DNA of 64,000 bases from Streptomyces sp. SCL15-4 (lineage in GTDB: Bacteria > Actinomycetota > Actinomycetes > Streptomycetales > Streptomycetaceae). The translations under genes were made by a program, and so were the position numbers. Under the pieces are notes generated by a model. The model saw nothing but the letters and a program-made list of their open reading frames with translations. It searched no databases and was not told the DNA's origin. Positions within the stretch are counted from its first letter, which is position 1; each line of letters starts with the position of its first letter. Positions 8,884 to 16,565 of this stretch are shown here, one piece after another. The stretch covers positions 1,116,001 through 1,180,000 of the forward strand of contig NZ_JAOBTQ010000001.1 of assembly GCF_033366695.1 (NCBI RefSeq), read 5' to 3'.

Positions 8884-11034
8884 GTGTCCGACGGGCCGGG
8901 GCCGGAACCGGCACCGGCGGCCGAGGGGGCGACGGCCGCGCAGCCGTTGCTGTCGCTCGCGCTGGTGTCGATGATGCACGAGGTCCACGCGCACTCCGGC
9001 GCGGTGTACCTGCTCCCGTCCGACGAGCCGGTCCTGCGGATGGCGGTGCACGCGGGCATGCCCCGGGCCTTCGCGGCACCGTGGGAGCGGGTGGGGCTGA
9101 GCGCCCCGCTGCCGGTGGTGGACGCGGTGCGCGAACGGCGCCTGGTGTGGGTGGGCGGCGAGGAGGAGATGGCCCGGCGCTATCCCCGGATCGCGGTCGT
9201 GCTGCCGTACCCGTTCGCGCTCGCCGCGCTGCCGGTGGCGACGGAGCGGCGCGTGTACGGCGCGGTGTTTGTGACCTGGCCCGGCGGGCATCCGCCGGAG
9301 CTGTCCGACGCCGAGCGCGGCCGTCTGCGGTCGGCCTGCGAGCGGCTGGCGCTGCGGCTGGAACGGCTGGCGGCGCGGGACGGGCCGCTCGGCCGGGAGG
9401 ACGACATGTCGGCGTCGGCGGTGGCCGGGGCCGCGACGGTGGCGGAGACGCTGGGCTCGGTCGAGGCGGTCCGGCTGGTGTCCCGGCTGCCGTACGGGCT
9501 GATCTCACTGGACCTGCACGGCCGTATCGGGTTCGTGAACCGGGCCGCCGCCGAGCTGCTCGGCCGGCCGGCCGGGCAGCTGCTGGGCACGCCGCTGTGG
9601 GCGTCGGTGCCCTGGCTGAACGACCCGATGTACGAGGACCGGTACCGGGCGGCGCTGCTCAGCCAGCAGATGGCCTCGTTCGTGGCGCTGCGCCCGCCCG
9701 GGGACTGGCTGTGGTTCCGGCTGTATCCCGGCACCACCGGGCTGAGCGTGCGGATCGGCCGGGCCCGGGCGATGACGCGGAGCGCGCGCGAGACCCGGCA
9801 GGCGGGTCCGGGTCCGTCCCGGCTGGTGACGATCTCCCAGGTGCTGAGCCTGGCGGGCGCGCTGACCGAGGCGGTGGGGGTACGGGACGTGGTGCAGCTG
9901 GTCTGGGACGAGGTGGCCCCGGCCGTCGGCAGCCAGGCGATGGCGATCCTCGGCTCACAGGGCGGGCGGCTGCACGTGCTCGGGCACCGCGGCTACCGGG
10001 AGGCCCGCGTCGTGGAGCGGTTCGAGGGGCTGCCGCTGGCCGAGCGGACCCCGGGCACACAGGCGCTCAGCACCGGGGTGCCGGCGTTCTTCGACTCCCG
10101 GGCGCACCTGGAGCGGCTGTATCCGGGCAGGCACCAGACCCCGGACGGCTTCGCGGCCTGGGCGTACCTGCCGCTGATCGCGTCCGGCCGGCCGGTCGGC
10201 ACCTGTGTGCTGGCGTACGCCGAGCCGCACGTGTTCCCCGCCGACGAGCGGGCGGTGCTGACCTCGCTCGGCGGGCTGATCGCGCAGGCCCTGGAGCGGG
10301 CCCGGCTCTACGACGCGAAGCACAGCCTGGCGCACGGCCTCCAGCAGGCGCTGCTGCCGCACTCGCTGGCGTCGCTGCCCGGCATCGAGGCGGCGGCCCG
10401 CTATCTGCCGGCCACGCACGGCATGGAGATCGGCGGCGACTTCTACGACCTGGTGCCGGCCCGGCCGCTGGCGGCGGCGGTGATCGGGGACGTCCAGGGG
10501 CACAACGTGACCGCGGCCGGTCTGATGGGGCAGATCCGCACCGGCGTACGGGCGTACACCACGGTGGGGCAGGCGCCGCACGAGGTGATCGGCAGCACCA
10601 ACCGGCTGCTGATCGATCTCGGGGCCGAGTTGTTCGCGAGCTGTCTGTATCTGCGGCTGGACCCGGCGCGCGGGCGGGCCGTGATGGCGCGGGCGGGCCA
10701 TCCGCCGCCGCTGCTGCGCCGGCCGGACGGGAAGGTGCGGGTGCTGGACCTGGCCGGAGGTCCGCTGCTCGGCATCGACGCCTCGGCCGTCTACCCCACG
10801 ACCGAGGTGGCCCTGGACCCCGGCTCGGTGCTCGTCCTCTACACCGACGGGCTGGTGGAATCCCCCGGCGTCGACATCGAGGACGCGCTGGCGGACCTCG
10901 GCGCGCTGCTGGCCGACATCGGCGACCGGCCGCTGGAGAACCTCGCCGACGAGGTGATCCGGCACAGCGCGGCGGCCCGCGACCGCGCGGACGACGTGGC
11001 CGTACTCCTCCTCCGGGCGCACACCACCGACTGA
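8884..11034 (+). CDS. GAF-PAS-GAF-PP2C (SpoIIE-type) protein phosphatase
   Basis: About 716 residues. In order: an N-terminal GAF-like sensor (about 25-160), a PAS domain (about 195-290), a second GAF domain (about 315-470) and a SpoIIE/RsbU-type PP2C domain (about 490-712). Metal-site motifs are visible: GGDFYD near 517, GDVQGH near 533, YTDGLVES, and a terminal DDVAVLLL. Such proteins dephosphorylate anti-sigma-factor antagonists in partner-switching pathways (family knowledge). The GTG start is chosen because GGAGGAGG (8868-8875) lies 8 nt upstream; longer forms add an unlikely Arg/Pro-rich N terminus. It has no kinase-like ATPase domain, unlike the paralogue at 33.8 kb. The stimulus is unknown. 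Confidence 0.9.
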   Translation: MSDGPGPEPAPAAEGATAAQPLLSLALVSMMHEVHAHSGAVYLLPSDEPVLRMAVHAGMPRAFAAPWERVGLSAPLPVVDAVRERRLVWVGGEEEMARRYPRIAVVLPYPFALAALPVATERRVYGAVFVTWPGGHPPELSDAERGRLRSACERLALRLERLAARDGPLGREDDMSASAVAGAATVAETLGSVEAVRLVSRLPYGLISLDLHGRIGFVNRAAAELLGRPAGQLLGTPLWASVPWLNDPMYEDRYRAALLSQQMASFVALRPPGDWLWFRLYPGTTGLSVRIGRARAMTRSARETRQAGPGPSRLVTISQVLSLAGALTEAVGVRDVVQLVWDEVAPAVGSQAMAILGSQGGRLHVLGHRGYREARVVERFEGLPLAERTPGTQALSTGVPAFFDSRAHLERLYPGRHQTPDGFAAWAYLPLIASGRPVGTCVLAYAEPHVFPADERAVLTSLGGLIAQALERARLYDAKHSLAHGLQQALLPHSLASLPGIEAAARYLPATHGMEIGGDFYDLVPARPLAAAVIGDVQGHNVTAAGLMGQIRTGVRAYTTVGQAPHEVIGSTNRLLIDLGAELFASCLYLRLDPARGRAVMARAGHPPPLLRRPDGKVRVLDLAGGPLLGIDASAVYPTTEVALDPGSVLVLYTDGLVESPGVDIEDALADLGALLADIGDRPLENLADEVIRHSAAARDRADDVAVLLLRAHTTD

Positions 11035-11132
11035 GACCCCCACACCACCGCGGCCGACCACATCACCGAGAGAGCCGCCCCGCCGTCGGGTCCCGACCGT
11101 ACGACGCCCGCCGCCCCTCCCCCGACAGGCCA

Positions 11133-11162
11133 GGTCCGGCCCTCCCGCCGGAGGGCCGGACC
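11133..11162. terminator. Perfect 13-bp hairpin between convergent genes
   Basis: Arms at 11133-11145 and 11150-11162 pair perfectly around a CGCC loop. It sits between the phosphatase gene (ends 11034) and the convergent protease gene (ends 11225). There is no T-run on either side, so it is probably a GC-rich bidirectional terminator of the kind common in Streptomyces. Confidence 0.75.
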
Positions 11163-11224
11163 GCTCCCCGCCGGCTGGAACCGAGGGGGGCCGGCCGGGG
11201 AGTCTCAGGGGCGCGCCGGTCCGC

Positions 11225-12535
11225 TCAGCGCGTACCGGTCGGGGACGACGACCCGTCGTCGTCCGCCGCGCCGGAACCGGAGGCGCCGGACGGCGCCGAC
11301 GCGTCACCGCCTTCACCGGCACCGGCCTCGTCACCCGCACCCGCACCCGCACCCGCACCGGACTGGTCGCCCGCGCTCCCGAGCGTCGCGCCGGTGGCGC
11401 GGAGGGCGGTGGTGACCGGCTGGAAGAAGGTCTCGCCGCCGCCGGTGCAGTCGCCGCTGCCGCCGGAGGTGAGGCCGAGGGCGCTGCCGTCCTGGGTGAA
11501 CAGGGACCCGCCGCTGTCGCCGGGCTCGGCGCAGACGTCCGTCTGGATCAGGCCGGTGACGGTGTCGACGCCGTTCGGGTCGGTCTCGCTCTGGAAGTTG
11601 ACGGTGGCGTCCAGGCCGGTGACCTGTCCGTCGTGCAGCCCGGTCGTGGAGCCCATCCGGAACACGGCCTGGCCGACGGTGGCCTCGGCGGCCCGGCCGA
11701 TGGGCACGGTCCGGCCGTCGCCGGCGTTCACCTCGCTGGGCGCCCGGGTGGCCGGGTCGTCGTACTTGACGAGGGAGAAGTCGCCGTCGCCGGGAAAGGT
11801 GGCCTGGTCGACGGTGGCGACGGGCTCGCCGGTCTCCGCATCGGACCACTTCTCGGCGGCCACCCCGCAGTGACCGGCCGTCAGGAAGGCGGGGCTGCCG
11901 TCGGCGGCGGTGACGTTGAAGCCCAGGGAGCAGCGGACGTTGCCGCCCTGGACCCGGGAGAAGATGGCGTCGCCGCCCGAGGCGAACGTCCTGAAGGTGC
12001 CGGAGGACTTCTTCAGGGTCGCCATGCCGGAGCCGAGGCTCCGTACGGCCGACCGCAGCCGGGCCCACTCGGCGCCGGTCACCGTGGAGTCGGCGGTGAC
12101 GAGGATCTTGCCGGTGCGCGGGTCGACGGCCCAGGAGGTGCCCGGGATGGCCGCCCGGGTCCTCAGCGTCCGGGCGGCGGCCCTGAGTTCGGCGGTGCTG
12201 TTGTCGACCTGGCGGACGACCGCGCCGGCCTTCCGCGCCTGGACGACGACGTCGTCGCCGCCGCCGACCACGTTGACGACGAGTTGCTGCCGGCCGCTGT
12301 CGTAGTAGGAGCCGGCGAAGGCGTCGCCGAGGATCTTCCGCAGCCGGGCGTCGAGGTCCGGGGCGTCCGTGGCCCTCAGGGTCCTCGCGGTGCCGCCGGC
12401 GCCCGGCGCCGGACCGCCGTCTCCCGGGTCCTGGGAGGCGTCGGCGTGGGGCAGCAGGAACGCCGCCGCGCCGAGTGCCGCGAGAGCGCCCACCGCCATC
12501 GCGGCCTTGCGCCTGGGCATGCGCTTGTGACTCAA
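11225..12535 (-). CDS. Secreted streptogrisin-type serine protease (S1 family) with prodomain
   Basis: 436 residues. The N terminus has basic residues (MPRRK) and a hydrophobic stretch ending near an alanine-rich cleavage site, consistent with secretion. It is followed by an alpha-lytic-type prodomain (about 45-150) and a chymotrypsin-fold domain with the triad in LTAGHC (about residue 221), GDFSLVKYD (about 252) and CAEPGDSGGSLF (about 340). The last 45 residues are a Gly/Ala/Ser/Asp-rich tail rather than a chitin-binding domain. The TTG start at 12533-12535 is chosen because AGGAGG lies 9 nt upstream; a longer frame lacks a site. It is divergent from the peptide/exporter operon at 13.2 kb and shares its upstream region, so a role in processing the exported peptide is possible but unproven. 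Confidence 0.93.
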   Translation of the reverse strand: MSHKRMPRRKAAMAVGALAALGAAAFLLPHADASQDPGDGGPAPGAGGTARTLRATDAPDLDARLRKILGDAFAGSYYDSGRQQLVVNVVGGGDDVVVQARKAGAVVRQVDNSTAELRAAARTLRTRAAIPGTSWAVDPRTGKILVTADSTVTGAEWARLRSAVRSLGSGMATLKKSSGTFRTFASGGDAIFSRVQGGNVRCSLGFNVTAADGSPAFLTAGHCGVAAEKWSDAETGEPVATVDQATFPGDGDFSLVKYDDPATRAPSEVNAGDGRTVPIGRAAEATVGQAVFRMGSTTGLHDGQVTGLDATVNFQSETDPNGVDTVTGLIQTDVCAEPGDSGGSLFTQDGSALGLTSGGSGDCTGGGETFFQPVTTALRATGATLGSAGDQSGAGAGAGAGDEAGAGEGGDASAPSGASGSGAADDDGSSSPTGTR

Positions 12536-13197
12536 CCTTCTCGACCTCCTGGGACGGGGAGCCCGCCGCTCGCGGGCGGTGCGGACCGGGGTGGGTATCG
12601 CGGCGCCTGGATGGCCGTACGTACGCACCGCAGGCGCGGTGCGTTCAGTTCCGGTTCCGTACGGCCGGGCCGGCGCGGCGAATCGGCCACGCTCCGGCCA
12701 GCCACTGAACACGGCCCGACCGTCAACCGACCAGACACGAACAAACACGGTCTGCTATCGCTCGATGACGCTCAGCTGTGAACTCGAAGCGGAATCCACC
12801 CTTCAGGGAATCTGCACATCGATTACCGGGGCACCTCACCGGCCCCCGGGGATCTGCACATCCGCGCGGCCCCCGGCACGCCATTGGCGAGAAGTGCCGG
12901 ATTCGCGGCCCGGCGGCCAGGACACCCGTCGCGACGATGCCGTGCGGCATGTGAAGGAGTCGCCGACACGACGTGCGCACGCCTGCACGGATGAGGCCCC
13001 TCATGAGCCAAGTGCCCAGGTGAGAGCCCTGGTTGATTGGAAGCGCGGCCCGCGTGCGTGCTTTGATCCATCGCACCGCAGGGCTCCGGCGGCTCCCGTG
13101 ACCGGGTGCCCGGCGCTCGCGGTCGCGGCCGTCCGTCTGTCCCCAGAGGGGGCCGCTCCCCCCTTGTGAAGTCATCCATACGAAGGGAAGTTCCATC
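12536..13197. promoter_or_regulatory. Shared divergent regulatory region of the protease and the peptide-export operon
   Basis: 660 bp without a credible gene. It contains two copies of ATCTGCACATC (12810-12820 and 12852-12862), same orientation, 42 bp start to start (about four helical turns). AT-richer segments near 12735-12830 and 13025-13070 could hold promoters. A good ribosome site for the peptide gene (AAGGGAAG) is at its right end. No perfect sigma-70 promoter was identified. Confidence 0.5.
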
Positions 13198-13416
13198 ATG
13201 AACTCCACCCCCCAGGTCGAGACCGTCGAGATCTCGGACGCCGAGCTGGACAACGTCTCCGGCGGTCTGTCCGTGAACACCCTCAACAGCACCCTCGGCA
13301 CCGTGAACGAGATCGCCCCCGGCGTGACCGGTCTGGTCAACACGGTCGTCGGCACCGTCGAGGGTGTCACCGGCCTGAACACCGCTCCGGTCAACGGCCT
13401 GGTCGCCGGTCTCTGA
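13198..13416 (+). CDS. Double-glycine leader peptide, bacteriocin-like, Cys-free core
   Basis: 72 residues. Residues 1-23 form an acidic leader ending ELDNVSGG, the double-glycine signal cut by C39 peptidases. The predicted core is residues 24-72 (49 aa): 10 Val, 7 Leu, 8 Gly, 8 Thr, 6 Asn and only two Glu, with no Cys, Lys, Arg, His, Phe, Tyr or Trp. The core has an imperfect internal repeat: GTVNEIAPGVTGLVNT (34-49) and GTVEGVTGLNT (52-62). The short leader resembles that of unmodified class II bacteriocins. Without Cys it cannot form lanthionine rings, although similar leaders are often labelled type A2 lanthipeptides. It precedes HlyD, C39-ABC and ABC genes that would export it. Activity could be antimicrobial, signalling or surface-active; the sequence does not decide. 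Confidence 0.85.
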   Translation: MNSTPQVETVEISDAELDNVSGGLSVNTLNSTLGTVNEIAPGVTGLVNTVVGTVEGVTGLNTAPVNGLVAGL

Positions 13417-13436
13417 TCGCACCCCGGTGCCACCGA

Positions 13437-13467
13437 AGTCCCGGAGCCGTCCCTCGGCTCCGGGACT
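13437..13467 (+). terminator. Strong hairpin between peptide gene and exporter genes (likely partial terminator)
   Basis: A perfect 13-bp stem (13437-13449 with 13455-13467) with a 5-nt loop lies 20 nt after the peptide stop codon and 75 nt before the HlyD start. There is no T-run. In this position it would stabilise or partly terminate the short peptide transcript, giving much more peptide than exporter (inference). Confidence 0.75.
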
Positions 13468-13486
13468 CTCGGACGTTGTGAACCAG

Positions 13487-13522
13487 ATGTGTCACCCCAT
13501 GCGTCACCTCATGCGTCTGACC
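13487..13522. repeat. Three tandem 12-bp repeats (ATGYGTCACCYC type)
   Basis: Units ATGTGTCACCCC, ATGCGTCACCTC and ATGCGTCTGACC lie head to tail just upstream of the HlyD ribosome binding site. The first two differ at 2 of 12 positions and the third is more diverged. The function is unknown; they could be a protein-binding array or a duplicated leader. Confidence 0.6.
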
Positions 13523-13541
13523 CACAGGTGAGGGAAGTTCC

Positions 13542-14348
13542 GTGCAGTTCCGCCAACAGGCCCTCGCCAAGCTCCAGTCGCCGGAAGAACTGGACCTCCC
13601 GGTACGGCTGGCCCGCCCGCAGGGCTGGATCGCGCTCGGCGTCACCGTCGTCGTGCTGGCCGCCGCCTCCGTGTGGGCCGTGACCGGCTCGGTCGCCTCC
13701 ACGGTCAGCGCGCCCGCCATCCTCACCCACGGGCAGGGCAGTTACGTGCTCCAGAGCCCGGTGGCCGGGCAGGTGACCGCCGTCCTCGCCCGGCAGGGCG
13801 AACGGCTGCCCGCGCACGCGCCCGTCGTCAAGGTCCGTACGGAGCACGGCGACACGGTCGTCCGTACCGTCGCCGCCGGCCGCGTCACCACACTCGCCGC
13901 CTCCATCGGGCAGATCATCCGGACCGGCGGCGACGTCGCCGCCGTGGAGAAGGTCGCCCATGCCTCCGACCCGCTGTACGCGACCGTGTATGTGCCCGCC
14001 GAGAACGCCGCCGCCATCCCGGCGCACGCCTCCGTCGACCTGACCGTGTCCTCGGTCCCGGCCCAGCGATACGGCGTGCTGCGCGGCACGGTGAAGTCGG
14101 TGGACCGCGGCGCGCAGTCCGACCGTTCGATCGCCGCGTTCCTCGGCGACCGCCAGCTCGGCGAGCAGTTCACCCGCGACGGCCGCCCGGTCGCCGTGCT
14201 GGTGGAACTCGCCGAGTCGTCGTCCACGAAGAGCGGTTACCGCTGGTCCAGCGCCGGCGGGCCGCCGTTCCGGCTCGACTCCATGACCCTGGCCACCGGC
14301 TCCGTCCGGCTCGCCGACCAGCACCCCGTCGATTGGCTGCTCCCGTGA
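13542..14348 (+). CDS. HlyD-like membrane fusion/adaptor protein of a bacteriocin export system
   Basis: 268 residues. A short cytosolic N terminus (QALAKLQSPEELDLP) precedes one membrane segment (about 29-51). The outside part holds a biotinyl-lipoyl-like hairpin region (about 65-130, with LQSPVAGQVTAVL and AAGRVTTL) and a beta-barrel region. This matches the short HlyD proteins of NHLM-type bacteriocin exporters, which couple the ABC exporter to the cell envelope (family knowledge). The start is GTG with GAGGGAAG just upstream. The stop overlaps the GTG start of the next gene (GTGA, 14345-14348), so the two are translationally coupled. Confidence 0.88.
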   Translation: MQFRQQALAKLQSPEELDLPVRLARPQGWIALGVTVVVLAAASVWAVTGSVASTVSAPAILTHGQGSYVLQSPVAGQVTAVLARQGERLPAHAPVVKVRTEHGDTVVRTVAAGRVTTLAASIGQIIRTGGDVAAVEKVAHASDPLYATVYVPAENAAAIPAHASVDLTVSSVPAQRYGVLRGTVKSVDRGAQSDRSIAAFLGDRQLGEQFTRDGRPVAVLVELAESSSTKSGYRWSSAGGPPFRLDSMTLATGSVRLADQHPVDWLLP

Positions 14349-16564
14349 CCACCGCCCGGCAGACCCGTGGCCGCAGACGGGCGGCCCCCGCCGGACGCCC
14401 GTCCGCCAAGTCCCGTACCGGCAGGGCCCGTACGCCCACCGTGCTGCAGATGGAGGCCGTCGAGTGCGGCGCCGCCTCCCTCGCCATGGTCCTCGCCCAC
14501 TACGGCCGGCACGTCCCGCTGGAGGAGCTGCGCATCGCCTGCGGCGTCTCCCGCGACGGCTCGCGTGCCTCGAACCTGCTGAAGGCGGCGCGGAGTTACG
14601 GCCTGACCGCCAAGGGCATGCAGATGGACCTGGCCGCCCTCGCCGAGGTGCGGGCCCCGGCCATCCTGTTCTGGGAGTTCAACCACTACGTCGTCTACGA
14701 CGGCATGGGCCGCCGCCTCGGCCGGCGCGGGGTGTACGTCAACGACCCCGCCAAGGGCCGCCGTTTCGTGCCGTTGGAGGAGTTCGACGGCAGCTTCACC
14801 GGTGTGGTGCTGGTGCTGGAACCGGGCGAGGGCTTCGCCCGGGGCGGGCGCCGTTCCGGAGTGCTCGGCGCGCTGCCGGCCCGGCTGCGCGGCACCGCCG
14901 GCACCCTCCCGGCGGCGGTGCTGGCCAGCCTGCTGCTGGTCGCGGTCGGCGCGGCCGTGCCCGCGCTCAGCCGCACCTACATCGACATGTTCCTCATCGG
15001 CGGCCAGACCTCCCTGCTGGGCGTGCTGTTCACCTCGATGGCCGCCTGTGTGCTGCTGACGCTGGTGCTGACCTGGCTCCAGCAGGCCAATCTGCTGCAC
15101 GGCCGGATCATCTCCTCCACCCTCTCCAGCGCCCGCTTCCTGCGCCATCTGCTGCGGCTGCCGGTGACGTTCTTCGCCCAGCGCTCCCCCGCCGACCTGG
15201 TCCAGCGCCTGCAGTCCAACGACCAGGTCGCCGAGACCCTGGCCCGCGACCTCGCGGCGGCCGGCGTGGACGCCGTCGTGGTGGTGCTGTACGCGGTGCT
15301 GCTCTACACCTACGACCCGCAGCTGACGGTCGTCGGCATCGCCGTGGCCCTGCTGAACGTGGTGGCCATGCGGCTCGTCGTACGGCTGCGCGCGACCCGC
15401 ACGGCGAAGCTGCGCGCGGACACCGCACGGCTCACCAACACCTCGTACACCGGACTTCAGCTGATCGAGACGCTGAAGGCGACCGGTGGCGAGGACGGAT
15501 ACTTCCGCAAGTGGGCCGGGCAGCACGCCACCACGCTGGAGGAGCAGCAGCGGCTCGGTGTGCCGAGCGCCTGGCTGGGCGTGGTCGCGCCGACGCTCGC
15601 CACCTTCAACAGCGCGCTCATCCTGTGGATCGGCGGCCTGCGCGCGGTGGAGGGACACATCTCGGTCGGTCTGCTGGTGGCCTTCCAGGCGCTGGTCGCC
15701 CGCTTCACCGCGCCGCTGACCCGGCTCAACGGCGTGGCGGGCCGCATCCAGGACTTCGCGGCCGACGTGGCCCGGCTGAAGGACGTGGAGAACTTCCGCA
15801 CCGATCCGCTCTACGCCCGCCCCGGCGGTGACTCGGCCCGGCGGCTGCACGGCCATGTCGAGCTGGAGAACATCACCTTCGGCTACAGCCCGCTGGACCG
15901 GCCGCTGCTGACCGGCTTCGACCTGAGCGTCGGTCCCGGGCAGCAGGTGGCGCTGGTCGGCGGCTCGGGCAGCGGCAAGTCCACGGTCTCCCGGCTGATC
16001 TCCGGCCTGTACACGCCGTGGGACGGGGTGATCCGCATCGACGGCCGCCGGCTGGAGGACATCCCGCGCGGCGCGCTCGCCGCCTCCGTCTCCTTCGTCG
16101 ACCAGGACGTCTTCCTGTTCGAGGGCTCGGTCCGCGACAACGTGGCCCTGTGGGACCCGTCCATCCCCGACGAGGCGGTGGTGGAGGCGCTGAAGGACGC
16201 GGCGCTGTACGACGTGGTGATGCGCCGGCCCGGCGGCATCCACAGCCCGGTCGAGCAGGACGGCCGGAACTTCTCCGGCGGGCAGCGCCAGCGCCTGGAG
16301 ATCGCGCGGGCGCTGGTGCGCCGGCCGAGCATCCTGGTGCTGGACGAGGTGACCAGCGCGCTGGACGCGGAGACCGAGCTGGTGGTGATGGACAACCTGC
16401 GCCGGCGCGGCTGCGCCTGCGTGGTGATCGCGCACCGGCTGAGCACGGTCCGCGACAGCGACGAGATCGTCGTCCTGGAGCACGGCACGGTCGTCGAACG
16501 CGGGCGGCACGAGGAGCTGGTGGCGCGCGGCGGCGCGTACGCGGCGCTGGTCAGGGAGCGGTGA
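14345..16564 (+). CDS. C39-peptidase ABC exporter (leader-cleaving bacteriocin transporter)
   Basis: 739 residues. The N-terminal C39 cysteine peptidase has all expected catalytic residues: Q35 and C41 in QMEAVECGAASL, H114 in FNHYVVYD and D134 in VNDPAKG. It is followed by an ABC exporter membrane domain (about 180-480) and an ATPase domain with Walker A GGSGSGKS (about 539-546), signature FSGGQRQRL (about 643) and Walker B LVLDEV (about 664). It should cut after the GG motif of the neighbouring peptide and export the core. The GTG start overlaps the end of the HlyD gene. The start of the next gene lies 1 nt after its stop codon. All motifs look intact. Confidence 0.95.
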   Translation: MTTARQTRGRRRAAPAGRPSAKSRTGRARTPTVLQMEAVECGAASLAMVLAHYGRHVPLEELRIACGVSRDGSRASNLLKAARSYGLTAKGMQMDLAALAEVRAPAILFWEFNHYVVYDGMGRRLGRRGVYVNDPAKGRRFVPLEEFDGSFTGVVLVLEPGEGFARGGRRSGVLGALPARLRGTAGTLPAAVLASLLLVAVGAAVPALSRTYIDMFLIGGQTSLLGVLFTSMAACVLLTLVLTWLQQANLLHGRIISSTLSSARFLRHLLRLPVTFFAQRSPADLVQRLQSNDQVAETLARDLAAAGVDAVVVVLYAVLLYTYDPQLTVVGIAVALLNVVAMRLVVRLRATRTAKLRADTARLTNTSYTGLQLIETLKATGGEDGYFRKWAGQHATTLEEQQRLGVPSAWLGVVAPTLATFNSALILWIGGLRAVEGHISVGLLVAFQALVARFTAPLTRLNGVAGRIQDFAADVARLKDVENFRTDPLYARPGGDSARRLHGHVELENITFGYSPLDRPLLTGFDLSVGPGQQVALVGGSGSGKSTVSRLISGLYTPWDGVIRIDGRRLEDIPRGALAASVSFVDQDVFLFEGSVRDNVALWDPSIPDEAVVEALKDAALYDVVMRRPGGIHSPVEQDGRNFSGGQRQRLEIARALVRRPSILVLDEVTSALDAETELVVMDNLRRRGCACVVIAHRLSTVRDSDEIVVLEHGTVVERGRHEELVARGGAYAALVRER

Positions 16565-16565
16565 G

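Noticed and set aside
13198..13416. Lanthipeptide precursor
   Set aside because: The leader resembles those labelled type A2 lanthipeptide, but the core has no cysteine and no LanM/LanB-type enzyme is nearby, so (methyl)lanthionine formation is excluded.
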